A stretch of 64,000 bases of DNA, from the NCBI GenBank assembly GCA_036365145.1, contig JAEOAD010000024.1, forward strand, positions 10,634,501 to 10,698,500, in the 5' to 3' direction. Shown in pieces: positions 35,351 to 46,520 of the stretch. Position 1 is the stretch's first letter; the number at the start of each line of letters is the position of its first letter. The stretch is from Orientallactaga sibirica. Lineage: Eukaryota; Chordata; Mammalia; Rodentia; Dipodidae. The notes below the pieces were generated by a model. The model saw nothing but the letters and a program-made list of their open reading frames with translations. It did no database searches and was not told where the DNA came from. The translations under genes and the position numbers were made by a program.

Positions 35351-36060
35351 TCCACATTATATGATTCTATTTATATAATATGCCTGGAAATGGTAAATTG
35401 ATTCAGACAGAATCCAGATTAAATATTGGTAAATCTTTCATTGATCATAGAGTTCCTTTTGAGAATAATGAATACATTGTGATTTTTTTTTTAGTGTCAA
35501 TGCTTGTTTAGTTGTGCACATATATGCAAAATCTCTGTTTTCTACTTTTTCAAACATGATTTTATGATGTGAATTACATTTCATATGTAAGCAACTTACA
35601 TAAGGCTTCTATGTATTTCATATATATCATATATATCATTGGAAATTCATAATAAACAGTAATTATGTTCGTTTTTAACAATTCCTCCTTCAGTGTACAA
35701 TGGAGTGTATTATAATAATGCCTTATTAAATTTTATAGACTATAACATGTATAAAAATATATAACTTAGATTGTGTGTTTTATAGACATTAATATTATAA
35801 TAAAAATTTCTGGCATATTGAGAGATTCAAGCTTAATTAGTGGTATTCTCTAGGCAGATGCACGGCTCCCCTGACATAAAAACTTAATATTCATATAATT
35901 TTCATAGCTAGTTTTCTAGCAGAATGGGCTTCCTTCATTTATTGAAAGCTCTGAAATATTTTAAGCACCTAATCATCTTTAGCCATTAAAGAATGCATGA
36001 AAGATTCTCATAAAAGTGCATTTTAACAGAAATCCAAGTTAATGAAAAATAGTGAATTTG
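35351..36060. other. Intron without recognised features
   Basis: Very AT-rich intron, including a short atatatcat repetition near 35620. Nothing else recognised. Confidence 0.55.
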
Positions 36061-36061
36061 T

Positions 36062-36279
36062 TTTTTATAAATATTTTATTCATATATTTATTTCAGAGGG
36101 AGAGAGAGAGAAGGGCAGATAGTGACAATGGACACTTCAAGGCTTCTGCCTACTGTAAATGAACTCCAAATGCATGCACCACCTTGTGCATCTAGCATAT
36201 AAGGGTACTGGAGAATTGAACCTGTTTCCTTAGACTTTGCAAGCTAGTGCCTTATTGGCTCAGCCATCCCTCCAGCCCT
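36062..36279 (-). mobile_element. B2-like tRNA-derived SINE
   Basis: Tail complement aaatattttattcatatatt, GA stretch, body and cagccatccctccagccctt head complement. Confidence 0.92.
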
Positions 36280-36711
36280 TGACTTTTGTTTTGAATTCTA
36301 TAAATTTGGCTGTAGAATCTTCTATATTGATTGTACTCCTTCTATATTGAATGTACATTATGGTATTGTAATTCTAATTTCTAGCAATTTTCATGATGAA
36401 ATTTCTGCAGCATGCCACCAGTAGCCACTGAATAACTATTAGAATTGAGTCAGAGCCCTATGGACCTTCTAGTAGTCTGTGAGGGCTCTGTTTGAAGGAC
36501 AGTCACATGTGACTCAGGTAAAGTCAGCCTTTGGATTTGGGGCTCCCAGCTCAGGCATCAGGCTCTCATGCATTCTGATTATTAGGTGATAAAGAATCCA
36601 GATGCTTTAGTCCTTTGTGTAATGCCACAGAGTACATGGTATGCCCATCACTCATATGAACACTCAGAGATAAAATCACTCATTTAAGAGCACAACAATG
36701 ATTAAGTACAG

Positions 36712-36870
36712 TTAAGAAAATAAGGGAGAAAATGACAGAGGAAGAAGAAAAAGGAGAAGAGGAAAAATAATAGGAAGGAAGAGGAAAAGAGGCAAAGGGA
36801 GGAGGAAGTAACAAGAAAGAGGAGAGAAGGCTGAAAGAAGAGTTGGAGGAACCAGAGGAAGAGGAAGGCT
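36712..36870. repeat. Polypurine tract (GA-rich, + strand)
   Basis: About 150 bases are almost entirely A/G (gaggaagaagaaaaaggaga and similar), broken by few pyrimidines. Such mirror-rich purine tracts can form triplex structures. It is not a SINE tail: the next SINE starts at 36900 with its own head. Confidence 0.9.
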
Positions 36871-36899
36871 ATTAATTATAACAAATAAAAAGCTTAAGG

Positions 36900-37105
36900 G
36901 GGCTAGAGAGATGGCTCAACAATTAAAGCACTTGCCTGCAAAGCCTAAGATCCTGGGTTTGATTCTCCTGTACCAAAATAAAGCCAGATGCACAATTGTC
37001 ATGTATCTGGAGTTCGTTCGCATCTACCAGAGGTCTTGGTATGCCTATTCTCTCTCTCTCTCTCTGCCTCTCTTCTCAATAAATAAATTAGCTATATAAA
37101 AAATC
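36900..37105 (+). mobile_element. B2-like tRNA-derived SINE
   Basis: ggggctagagagatggctca head, gggtttgattctcc B-box-like, (TC)n and CAATAAATAAATTA tail. Confidence 0.94.
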
Positions 37106-38648
37106 TTTAGGTGGTCAGATATGAATTTCACCCAGGAACAATAACTTCATGAGGATAAAATGATATTCAAAAGAAAAAAGCAATTAAAATGCATTACTAA
37201 GCAGAGGAAATGAGATTATAAAAGTTAATTAGGATTAAGGCAATAATGCATGTTATAAATATTTGAGTGCACATTGGTTAGGAAAAATTCAAAAGACTGG
37301 ATAGAAAATAGAAAGTAAAACTTAAAAGATACAGATTAAAAAATAAATGCCAATATTGATAAAACATATGCACATGGAAAACAGCAGGTAAAACACAGAC
37401 TGGTATGTCACTGCGGATGATCAGCATAAAGAATTTCAAATTGGTATGTGACCTTGGAGGATCAGGACTCTAAGGCCAAGAATATTTATGTACCTAGGTA
37501 TGACAAGAAGCTGATCTTCCTGTCACTCGTGTTCACAAAAGCCAGAAGTTCATACAGGTGGAGCACAGTATGCCATTTGTTTCCAGATCAATATGGCTTC
37601 AGCTGGCCAGAGTTTGGGTGAGGGTCTAAATCAAATGGCAGATTTCTACATACAGTGCTTTGGTAGTCATATCATGAAGACATTCTATGCCCTCTGTGAT
37701 TTTCCTACTAAGGCAGTCAGTGGAGATCCCAGTAGTACTGTAAGAGAACATGTCCTAAAATAGTGACAGGAAGCAAAGGCCCTCAGGAAGAAAAACACAG
37801 AGAAAGCTAACCACAAGACATAAAGAAACAACATGTTTTACTTGGTTATGGAAGGGACACAGAAGCCACCAGCCAGAACAGATAAAGACACAAAGACAGA
37901 GGACTGTTTGAGCTGTGAGTTGATCTTTGAACTTGCAGGAAACACTGCAATTGTCTTCAGCTAACTGCTATGCCTGCCTGAAATAATTTTCTTTGCAGTC
38001 TCCCTTATGCATGTGTCTTTACAACAACCTTTTAATACTTAAGACACAGTAGTCACAACTATAGATAAATATGCCTTTGCCATTCTGTTCAGTCCTGGAT
38101 GATCAAGTCAGTAGCAACATGTGATAGGATTTTTTAAGCCCTATCCACGCTACTAACACCCTAAGTTGTACCATGTGAACTGTATTCTTGGGAAATAATT
38201 CTAACATGTATTAATAATATACAATTACCCTGCATCACTAAGGTTTAGTTGACATCAACACAAAGAAGTTGAATTGGTCAAAACCAAAAAGAGGGAAGAA
38301 AACACAAGATGCTCAGTGTATTTATTAGCTTCATGTCCAAACAGAAACATGAGTCTCTAACTAGCATGCTGATCCAAATAACACAGAGGCCTTTAACATG
38401 GATATGATAGCCAATATCTTCTGATATATTTGATGAAAAAAAATCATGACTATTATTTAGGAAAATAAAATTACTTGATGTCAATGTTAACCCATATTAT
38501 AATCGGATCCAATGCAATTTAAATATCTTATATCTTTATATAAATATTGCAATTTAGAACTTTGAAAATTTGTTATGGTTATTCCTTCAATAATACACAC
38601 AGTAAAGGAAAAGGAGATAAAATAGTTTAATAATGACTAAAAGATATA
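37106..38648. other. Unique intron stretch
   Basis: About 1.5 kb with no repeat or exon that I can name. Confidence 0.5.
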
Positions 38649-38650
38649 CC

Positions 38651-38845
38651 TTAAAAATATTTTATTTATTTAGTTGAGGGAGGAGGGAAGGAGATAGAAT
38701 GAGAGGAAGAAGCAGATAGAGAGAGAGAGAATGGGTGCATCAGGGCCTCCAGCTACTGCATAGGAACTCCAGGTGCATGCACCACCTTGTGCATCTCGCT
38801 TTATATGGTTATTGAGAAATCCAACCTGGATCCCTAGGCTTTATA
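38651..38845 (-). mobile_element. B2-like SINE, 5'-truncated
   Basis: Tail complement and GA stretch are followed by the body (gcaccaccttgtgcatctcg). The head complement is lost after aacctggatccctaggcttt. Confidence 0.9.
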
Positions 38846-39849
38846 TTTCTTTAGCACAGAGATAATTTCTAAAAAAATAAAAGATTGCTTAGATCGATAG
38901 TAGAATAGATATGCATGAAACTAAGCAGCATGGAAACTTCAAGGTAAAATCATTATTTTTGTTTTTGCGTGTTTAAAAAATAATTTTCATTTCTATGCAT
39001 GTCTAAATTTCTTGAATACCAATGAAAATCTCACACCTAAAATATATGAATATAAATATATTAAAATATTCTGTCACTTATGTGGCTGAAAAAGTCATGC
39101 AGGAACCCCTCATTTAAAGTTCTTTTAGCCCCCTCTCTAAAGAATGAAAATTCAGGAACTGTTATACTCTGTTATACCTTCCATTTAAAATTATATAGAA
39201 TTTTATAATGAAGTTATTTCATAATCACTGTAACTATTAAATTTAGTCTGTTTAATAATTCTGAATTGATGACAAATCAGAAAACTGTGATTGAGCTTTA
39301 GTGCTATTCCCCAGCCATACATAATTCACTAGTATCTGGAAGGCTCACGCTCAGATTCTCTGAATCCAAATACAGGTCTCTCCATTGCAATGGCATATTC
39401 CATGGTAGAGGACATGTGAATCCTGTCACACCAGCTCCTTGTGCTAGCAGATGTGTCATTACTCTCTCCAGAGTTTGTGAGGAGAAATCAACTAAGCACA
39501 AAACAGATAAATGTGCCTTTCCAGCAACGAGGCAAGGCTACTTCAGTTCTATGTCCTTCACAGTAACCATTTCTGCCTTTGGGCTGTGCTACATTTGTAT
39601 TTCTGTTTTGCTACCAGATGTATTAATGTCAGGCAGTGACAATGTTGAGGACACCCTGAATTTTTCTTACATTCTGCTAATACTTTAATGCACATATATT
39701 AATCCAGGAAAATGTCAATAACCTTACTGATATTGATGTTTCAAATAAAATATAATAAATTGCAGTATTCATAATGCATTAATTTTTCATACATTTGCAT
39801 TATTGGTGAAATGTTTCTAAAAATAGTATTAATAAATGAGAGGCCTTAC
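38846..39849. other. Klhl1: Intron flanking the upstream Klhl1 exon
   Basis: About 1 kb of intron just downstream (in gene orientation) of exon 39850-40074. The segment 39300-39690 is less AT-rich with short open frames that I do not recognise. No exon-like continuation is seen. Confidence 0.5.
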
Positions 39850-40074
39850 CTAGACCATGCCTGTGTGTTGACATTGGTGGTAGGACAGTCCAAGTCTTGG
39901 TTTTGGGATTGTAGCATTCAACAGTGTTCAATGTCTTTAAGCCATCTCGACCTCCAATTACAAAGAGTTTGTCATCAATAACTGCCACACCAAACTGCAG
40001 TCTCCTGCCGTTCATCACTCCTGCCTGGATCCACAAGTTTGTTCTGAGGTCATATTTCTCTATGGTGGTTGCTC
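39850..40074 (-). CDS. Klhl1: Klhl1 internal exon, kelch repeats (upstream of the two)
   Basis: This 225-base exon is read on the minus strand. The acceptor ends tttcatcag before base 40074, and the donor is GTAAGG starting at 39849. It starts with 2 bases of a split codon, has 74 full codons, and ends with a single G that joins GA of exon 1861-2023 to give glycine, so the reading frame continues. The peptide begins [18 protein letters not shown], contains the kelch double glycine in [18 protein letters not shown] and the conserved W in KTKTWTV, and ends STHRHGL. It therefore spans the end of one propeller blade and most of the next. It matches KLHL1 as I recall it, better than KLHL4 or KLHL5. 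No disruption is seen. Position 19 is V where I recall M in human; that comparison is from memory. Confidence 0.95.
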
Positions 40075-41003
40075 CTGATGAAACACAAAATCAAATGGCA
40101 CCAATTGCTACTAATCCAACTCACAGCCAGCCCAAGGCAGAGTACAAATTGCAATGTGAAAGCACTCCTGTCACATTCATTTTCTTTAAAGAAAAGAGCG
40201 GCAGAGAAACAAAGTGAGTAGTAATTCAACTACTTTATTTTCCTTTCTTGGTAGACACTAATGATCAAAATAGAAGCAATGGTCGGCTTTTGTGAATTAC
40301 ATTATGGTCTCATGCTAAACTATTGATTCAACACAGACAATGCTGGGAAGGACACAGCTTAACTTTCCTCTTTGACTTTGCCATTTAAAAATGTGGCACC
40401 ATTCCAGTTTGGAAAAGTTTATGGCAGTCCATTTAAATGACAAAATTCTGTATGCTATCAATATAATTTAAGAAAGCATAAGTATTTTACTTCAATAAAA
40501 TATTGACTTCTTTCTCATTAAATTTGGCTAATTCTTTAATTCTATGTGTTCAAAAATCATTTGTTAAATGTTTAAGTAAATATTTACTATGCTTTAACTA
40601 ACCTGTCTTTAAAAAACTGATCTGAGCTTGATGGAGCTTAGATGTACATATTTTCTTATCATTAGTCATCATATTATAACCTATAAGTAAAATTATGTTT
40701 TCTCTAAGATCTTTTTATATTATATCAAAAATATAGTAACTCTGAAAACACAGAAATTGAAAGAAGTAAGCTAACATGGCTAGTTAGTTATGTGTAAATG
40801 CATTTAGCTATTAAATTTATTGAGAAAATGTCTACATGAAAAGAGTTCACAAGTATTTGCATGATATAGCTAGCAAGCAAACAGTAATCTTGCTTCATTA
40901 TTTGACATTATTACTTAGGCTCACACTCACAGACTTTTCTCCAAAGTTGAATCTTCCTTATAAAGAGAATCAATGTTTTCTTGTGTATTTCCATTTAAAT
41001 CTT
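40075..41003. other. Intron flanking the Klhl1 acceptor
   Basis: Intron upstream of exon 39850-40074, containing its branch point and polypyrimidine region (T-rich on the minus strand). No other feature is recognised. Confidence 0.55.
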
Positions 41004-41291
41004 TTTTAATTTTTCTTTTTTATTTTTTAAATTATTTTATTTTTGGAGAGAGACACAGAGATAGACAGAGAGGGAGAGGGAGACAGAGATGGGCACGCCA
41101 GCAGTGTCTCAGCTGCTGTGAACGAAATACAGATGTGTGCGCCCCCTTGTGGTCAAGTGCGGCATTGCGCCCTTGCATCACTGCATCTGGCTAAACGTGG
41201 GATCTGGAGATTGGAACCACTGGAGATTGGAACCAGCGTTCTTAGGCTTAGCAGGCAGGCACCTTAGCCGCTAAGCCATCTCTCCAGCCCA
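41004..41291 (-). mobile_element. B2-like SINE, long subfamily, perfect 14-bp TSD
   Basis: Flanked by tccatttaaatctt at 40990-41003 and 41292-41305 (14 of 14). It has the long-subfamily block (gtggtcaagtgcggcattgc) and the doubled ggagattggaacc at 41206-41218 and 41222-41234. It is one of the cleanest copies in the window. Confidence 0.96.
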
Positions 41292-41305
41292 TCCATTTAA
41301 ATCTT

Positions 41306-42330
41306 AATGATCTATTTTACTTGCAGTGTAATAAAAAAATGCACATCTAAGGACAGTATTTTTCTTGAGGATTCATTCACTTTTCAACATTTAACTTGCA
41401 ATGAACAAAACTGTCGATGAAGTTGACTATATAGGTCACTGGAACATTGATATTAAAGTCAATATGATAAAATGTGTGGTCATTTTTTTCTTCAAAAGTA
41501 ATAGTACAAAAGAATAGATACTAAATTCATGCATTATTTCTGATTTCTGATATAACTAAAATAGAAGTACTATTCCATATATAATTATATTTAAATTATT
41601 TAAAATATTGCTTTAGAAGAAAATGGATTGTAATGTTCATCAAACTATTTGATACTCCTTACTAAGATAGATACCATTTAAAAATTATGTGCTTCTTTTT
41701 TATTGAATATGTTCACTCTATTTTAAATTGACTGTTTTATCCCACTTAGTACAAATAAAAGTTCCATGGTGGACTTTATCATTGAATAATTTCAAGGTCA
41801 TCTGAATTCTCCAAACTCAATAACACTGGTACTACAGGAGCTCCACATTAAAAGTTATATTCAATCACCTGTCTTTTGTCACTAACTATTGACAAGTGAT
41901 GGCAGAACAGAGAGAATATATTAATTTTAATAAACTTCATCCCTCTAGACTCACATTTTGTAGGTATGTGTAGTCGATGAATTGTTGGAGGGACTTCACT
42001 TTCCTTATTCCCAAAAACTTTGTTCAAAGATTGACAGAGAATTTCACATGCAGTTATGCTCATGAGAGGATATAGTTGGGTATAGATGAAGTCAAGGAGT
42101 TCTGAGACATCAAAGGTGTTCTTATTCATAAGGGAAAGTGAGGATTTGAGGCAGATTTCTAAGCCTTACCCAAACACAACTGGACGTGTCTTACATCTCA
42201 ACACTGGGCTTTCAGGTGTTTTGTTTTGTTTTTCCTAATTTCAGTTAAAAAAAAATACCTATTCACATATTTTATAGTTTCCACAATACAAATAAAATCT
42301 TACTGTTTTCATTAGTAAAATTAGATGTTG
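41306..42330. other. Intron without recognised features
   Basis: AT-rich intron. An open frame of 93 codons on the minus strand (41848-42129) has no recognisable similarity and no splice context. Confidence 0.5.
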
Positions 42331-42339
42331 TATCAATTT

Positions 42340-42660
42340 CCTGTGACTGCTGTTAGATAAATGACAAAAAAAAAAAAAAAAACTCTCAAACTAAGGGAAT
42401 TCAGAAGTCTGAAAGAGACCAAATTCATGTATGGGCAGGACTGACTTCCTTCCAGTGGGCTGGGTGTGGTGTGTGTTATTTACTTGCCTTTTTCGTCTTG
42501 TAGATATCACCTAATTTCTCTTTGCCTCTCTGACTCTGACCAAAGGGACTAGACTGGGCTCACACCCATTAATCTAACATCTTAAGTAGATACATGAAAT
42601 ATGTTTATGTTACTGTCAGCTTATTAGAAATCTTACTTCTTGCCCTTGAAATCTTTCTTT
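42340..42660 (-). other. Possible ancient mammalian repeat remnant
   Basis: gttgtatcaatttcctgtga at the left, a poly-A run (42366-42382) and ctctgactctgacc further right recall an old mammalian LTR-like repeat in reverse. Highly degraded, so only a weak call. Confidence 0.3.
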
Positions 42661-42852
42661 TGCTACACAGCCTAACATAGACACAAATCTATCAATAAAG
42701 AGATTAATGATTGCTGGGAGATATTATTTGTCTATTCTAAATACCAAGTCCAATTTTCACTCCATTATACAATGTGCTAAGTTATGGAAAGTTTAATAAC
42801 AAAAGAGAGGAAAGCCAACAAAATTATTCCTTCTTTAGTAATTATTTATAAT

Positions 42853-43119
42853 AAAATTTTATTTTTTTGAGGAAAGCCCAAAAGACTGATCTTTGTTTTC
42901 TCTTATGAGAGAGAGAAATGGAGAGAGACAGAATTGGTGCAGCAAGACCTCCCCCACTGCAATCAAACTCCAGATGCATGCTCTACCTGGTGCACATGTG
43001 TGTCCTTGCGTGTTTGCATCATCTAGTGTATCTAGCTTATGTGGGACCTGAAGAGTTAAATATGGGTCCTTAGGATTTGTGGACCAGTTTCTTAAATGCT
43101 AAGCCATCTGTCCAATCTC
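42853..43119 (-). mobile_element. B2-like SINE, long-type, diverged
   Basis: GA stretch, body with the extra block gtccttgcgtgtttgcatca, and head complement gctaagccatctgtccaatc. It lacks a clear duplication of the B-box-like segment. Confidence 0.88.
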
Positions 43120-43435
43120 AGTTTTGCCTACTTTTAATATTCATAAAGTTAAGAATTTTATTTTTTTCACAAATGAGCTATATTAGTGTGTATATATACC
43201 ACATTATTAGTACTAGCACTATTATTAAATTTCTATTCATCAATTTGCAAATGACTTCTGTTATAACCTCTGCTTAGAAGAGGGCATGTACTCCTTTAGA
43301 TGTTTCTTGTGTCTGAGGAAGAAAAACAAAGCTATTCAGACCAACCTCATGCTTCATTGTTCTTTCCCAAATGTAATACTTACCATTATGTAGATTAAAA
43401 CACGGGTCACAATTATCATAATTAAAACATTTGGA

Positions 43436-43703
43436 GGGCTGGAGAGATGGCATAGCGGTTAAGGTGCCTGCCTCCTAAGCCTAAGAACACTAGTTCCATT
43501 CTCCATCTGTTCCAATCTCCAGGTCCCACCTTTAGCCAGATGCAAAGTGATGCAAGTGCGCAATGCCACACTTGACCACAAGGGGGGGCACACACATCTG
43601 GATTTCCTTCGCAGCAACTGAGAGGCTGCTGGCAGGCCCATCTCTATCTGTCTCCCTCTCTCTCTGTCTCTCTTTGTCTCTCCAAAAAAAAAAAAAAAAA
43701 AAA
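43436..43703 (+). mobile_element. B2-like SINE, long subfamily with doubled B-box-like segment
   Basis: Head gggctggagagatggcatag. The B-box-like segment is doubled with a 16-base period (gttccattctcc at 43493-43504 and gttccaatctcc at 43509-43520). Then the long-subfamily block, a short pyrimidine stretch and a pure A-tail (43683-43703) rather than an AATAAATAAA tail. Confidence 0.95.
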
Positions 43704-44309
43704 TTGGAAAATGTTCAAAAAGAAGATTTATTTTAGACACTATACTGTATGTTAACTTTGTCAGTGAAATCATCACTAATTGTTTCAATGCCTCCACTGG
43801 CTTTCAAGTGTGTGACTGTAGGGCCAATAATATCTTGGGAAAGTACCCACTTAATCTACAAATGATACCTTTTGTTGTTTTCTTGCCATTGGGAATATTG
43901 GTTTAGTGTTTCCAGATATTCAACTTTCTAAGAATACGTAGTAATGTAGATTTCTTTTTTATATTTTGGGATCTACAAATAAAAATATATGCAACTATTT
44001 TTCATAATGTTTCAAATAAGTACATCACCACATCTTTTCTGGAAGGACTGTTTCTATGAGGTACTAGATCTTTGAAATTTTTTATCTTAAAATCTACTAT
44101 TTACCTATTTTATCATTTTGAAAATTACACAAATTTTTTTATAAAACTTTGCTGTCATCCTGTGAGCTGTCATTTTGTAAAATAACGGTATTTTGCAAAT
44201 CTGTACTATAATTTAATAAAATTGAAAGAAACATGTCAAAAATCCCAAAATAATACGGCCATTTCATTTAGAGGAATATATCTTTATTTTTAGAAAATAT
44301 TTTTAGAAG

Positions 44310-44545
44310 ATGGTGAACCCATAACCATGCTAGAGCCCTGGAGGTGAAACCAAGCAGGAACTATAGGGCTCCAGTACTAGTGGGTCATAGAAGAAATCCA
44401 CTGGGTGGGCTCAGGGGTGTACTTTTGGGAATATGCTGATTCCTAAGCTCTTCAGCACAGCTAGGATGCAACCACAGGAACCCTTCTAGCTTCTCAAGCT
44501 GGGGCAGTCTGGGCTTACACAGCCTGAAGGGAAATAAATAAAATT
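44310..44545. other. Unassigned GC-richer segment before L1
   Basis: About 235 bases (agagccctggaggtgaaacc to cagcctgaagggaaataaat) have higher GC than the surroundings and a possible AATAAA at the end. It could be an upstream L1 piece or another repeat; I cannot assign it. Confidence 0.3.
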
Positions 44546-45425
44546 GGTAGCCCATTTAATCAAATAGATAAAAGAGAAGTCTCAAATTAAAGAAAAAAAA
44601 AAGAAGTGAAAAGGGAGATGTCACAACAGACATCAATGAAATTGGAAGGATAATCAGGAAATATTTCCAAAACCTCCACTCCACAAAATTGGATAACCTG
44701 GAAGAAATGAATGAATTCCTAGACATATACCACCTACCAAAACTAAATTCAGAGCATATAAATATCCTAAACAAACCAGTAATATACACTGAGATTGAAA
44801 ATATAAGCAAAATCTCCCTGCCCCCCCCCCCAAAAAAAATAATGTCTAGGACCAGATGAATTTTCAGCCAAATTCAACCAAATCTTTATCAGAGAAATGA
44901 AACCACTTTTTTTTTCAAGCTTTTTTCACATAATCTAGGAAGTGTGGATGCTCGCCAAGTCCTATGAAGCTAGCATCACCCTAATGCCAAAACCAGACAG
45001 GGATACAATGATAACAGAAAATTATAGACCTATATCCCTGATGAACGTAAATGAAAACTTCCTTAACAAAATCCTCACAAACTGAATTCAACAACACATC
45101 AAAAGCATTATCTACCTGGATCAAGCAGGATTCATCCTAGTGATTCAGGGATGGTTCAACATATGAAAATCAATAAATGTAACATAGCACATAAATAAAA
45201 TTAAACACAAGAACCACATATTCATTTCAATAGATGCAGAGAAGGACAACATACAACATCACTTCATGATCAAAATGCTGGAGAGACTATTCATGGAAGA
45301 TGTATATCTCAGCATAATAAACTATTTGTACAAAGAAACTAAAGCCCGAATACTCAAGGAGTTCCCATTAAGATCAAGAATATGTCAGTGGAAAAGAAGT
45401 CAAACTAGACCTATTTGCTGATGTC

Positions 45426-45758
45426 ATGATCAAAAAAATACTAAAATACCTTGTAATAATACAGACCAAGAAATTGAAATACCTGTATAATGAAAACATA
45501 AAAACATTCAAGAAACAAATTAAGGAGGACATGAGAAGATGGAAAGACCTCCCATCCTTGTGGATAGGTAGAATCAATATTGTGAAAATGGCAATTCTAC
45601 CAAAAACAATGTACAGATTCAATGGAATACCAATAAAAATCCCAGCATCATTCTTCACACACAGAGAAAAAATTATATCAAAATTCATATGCAATGGTAG
45701 AAGGCCTCAGACATCCAAAAACATATCCTCAGCAAAAGAAGTAATTCTAGAGCTATAA
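45426..45758 (+). pseudogene. Longest open piece of the dead L1 ORF2
   Basis: A 110-codon open frame inside the L1, downstream of the mutated FADV motif. The stretch around RRWKDLPSLWIGRINIVKMA is typical of L1 ORF2 after the RT domain. It has no upstream intact RT or endonuclease, so it is a relic. Confidence 0.9.
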
Positions 45759-46357
45759 CCATACCTGATTTAAAACTATACTATAAATTCATAGTAACAA
45801 AAACAGCATGGTACTGGCATAAAACCAGACATAAACCAATGGGACAGAATTGAAGACCCAGCCATTAGATCAAGTAACTGCAGCTACTTTGATCTTAGAC
45901 AAAGAAGCCAACAAGGTAGGTATACTGGATGAAAGACAAAATCTTGCTGGATAAATTGGAAACCACATGTAGAAAATTGAAACTAAACCTAATCTTCTCA
46001 ACATGCACAAAAATAAATTCCAAATGGATTAAAGACCTTAATAAAACCCAAAACTCATAAATGAGTAGAAGAAAACATGGGGGGTACATGATTTAATGAT
46101 TTAGGGGTTGGGAAAGACTTCCTGAGCGGTACCCCAGTGTCCAGGAAATAAAACAATAGCCTAATCAGTGGAATCTCATAAAGCTACAAAGCTTTTGTAC
46201 ATACAAACATACCATAAACCGAGCTGTGGTAGTTTTAATGGATATTGCCCTTAGGTTCTCCAGCTGCCTGGCTGGAGGCGGTGCCACTGGGGGCAGATCT
46301 GAATTCCAGTCTAAGGTATGCAGAGAGAAGTCTGAGTTCTGCTGGCCCCTGCTGTTT

Positions 46358-46360
<3 letters not shown>

Positions 46361-46391
<31 letters not shown>

Positions 46392-46520
46392 GTTTCTTAC
46401 TCTAGCCCAGGCTGACCTGCAATTCACTATGTAGTCGTCTCAGGTTGGCCTTGAACTCATGGCGATCCTCCTACCTCTGACTCCCAAGTGTTGAGAGTGT
46501 TTGTACCACCATGCCCAGCA
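46361..46520 (-). mobile_element. B1 SINE inside the MaLR 5' LTR
   Basis: Poly-T (46361-46390) is followed by a reverse B1 (ctagcccaggctgacctgca, ccaagtgttgagagtg, accaccatgcccagca). LTR sequence continues on both sides when compared with the 3' LTR. Confidence 0.93.

Noticed and set aside
41848..42129. 93-codon minus-strand open frame near the Klhl1 exon
   Set aside because: No recognisable domain and no splice sites that would join it in frame; likely chance in AT-rich DNA.
45426..45758. 110-codon open frame as a host gene
   Set aside because: It reads as L1 ORF2 and lies between other L1 parts with stops and a mutated RT motif.
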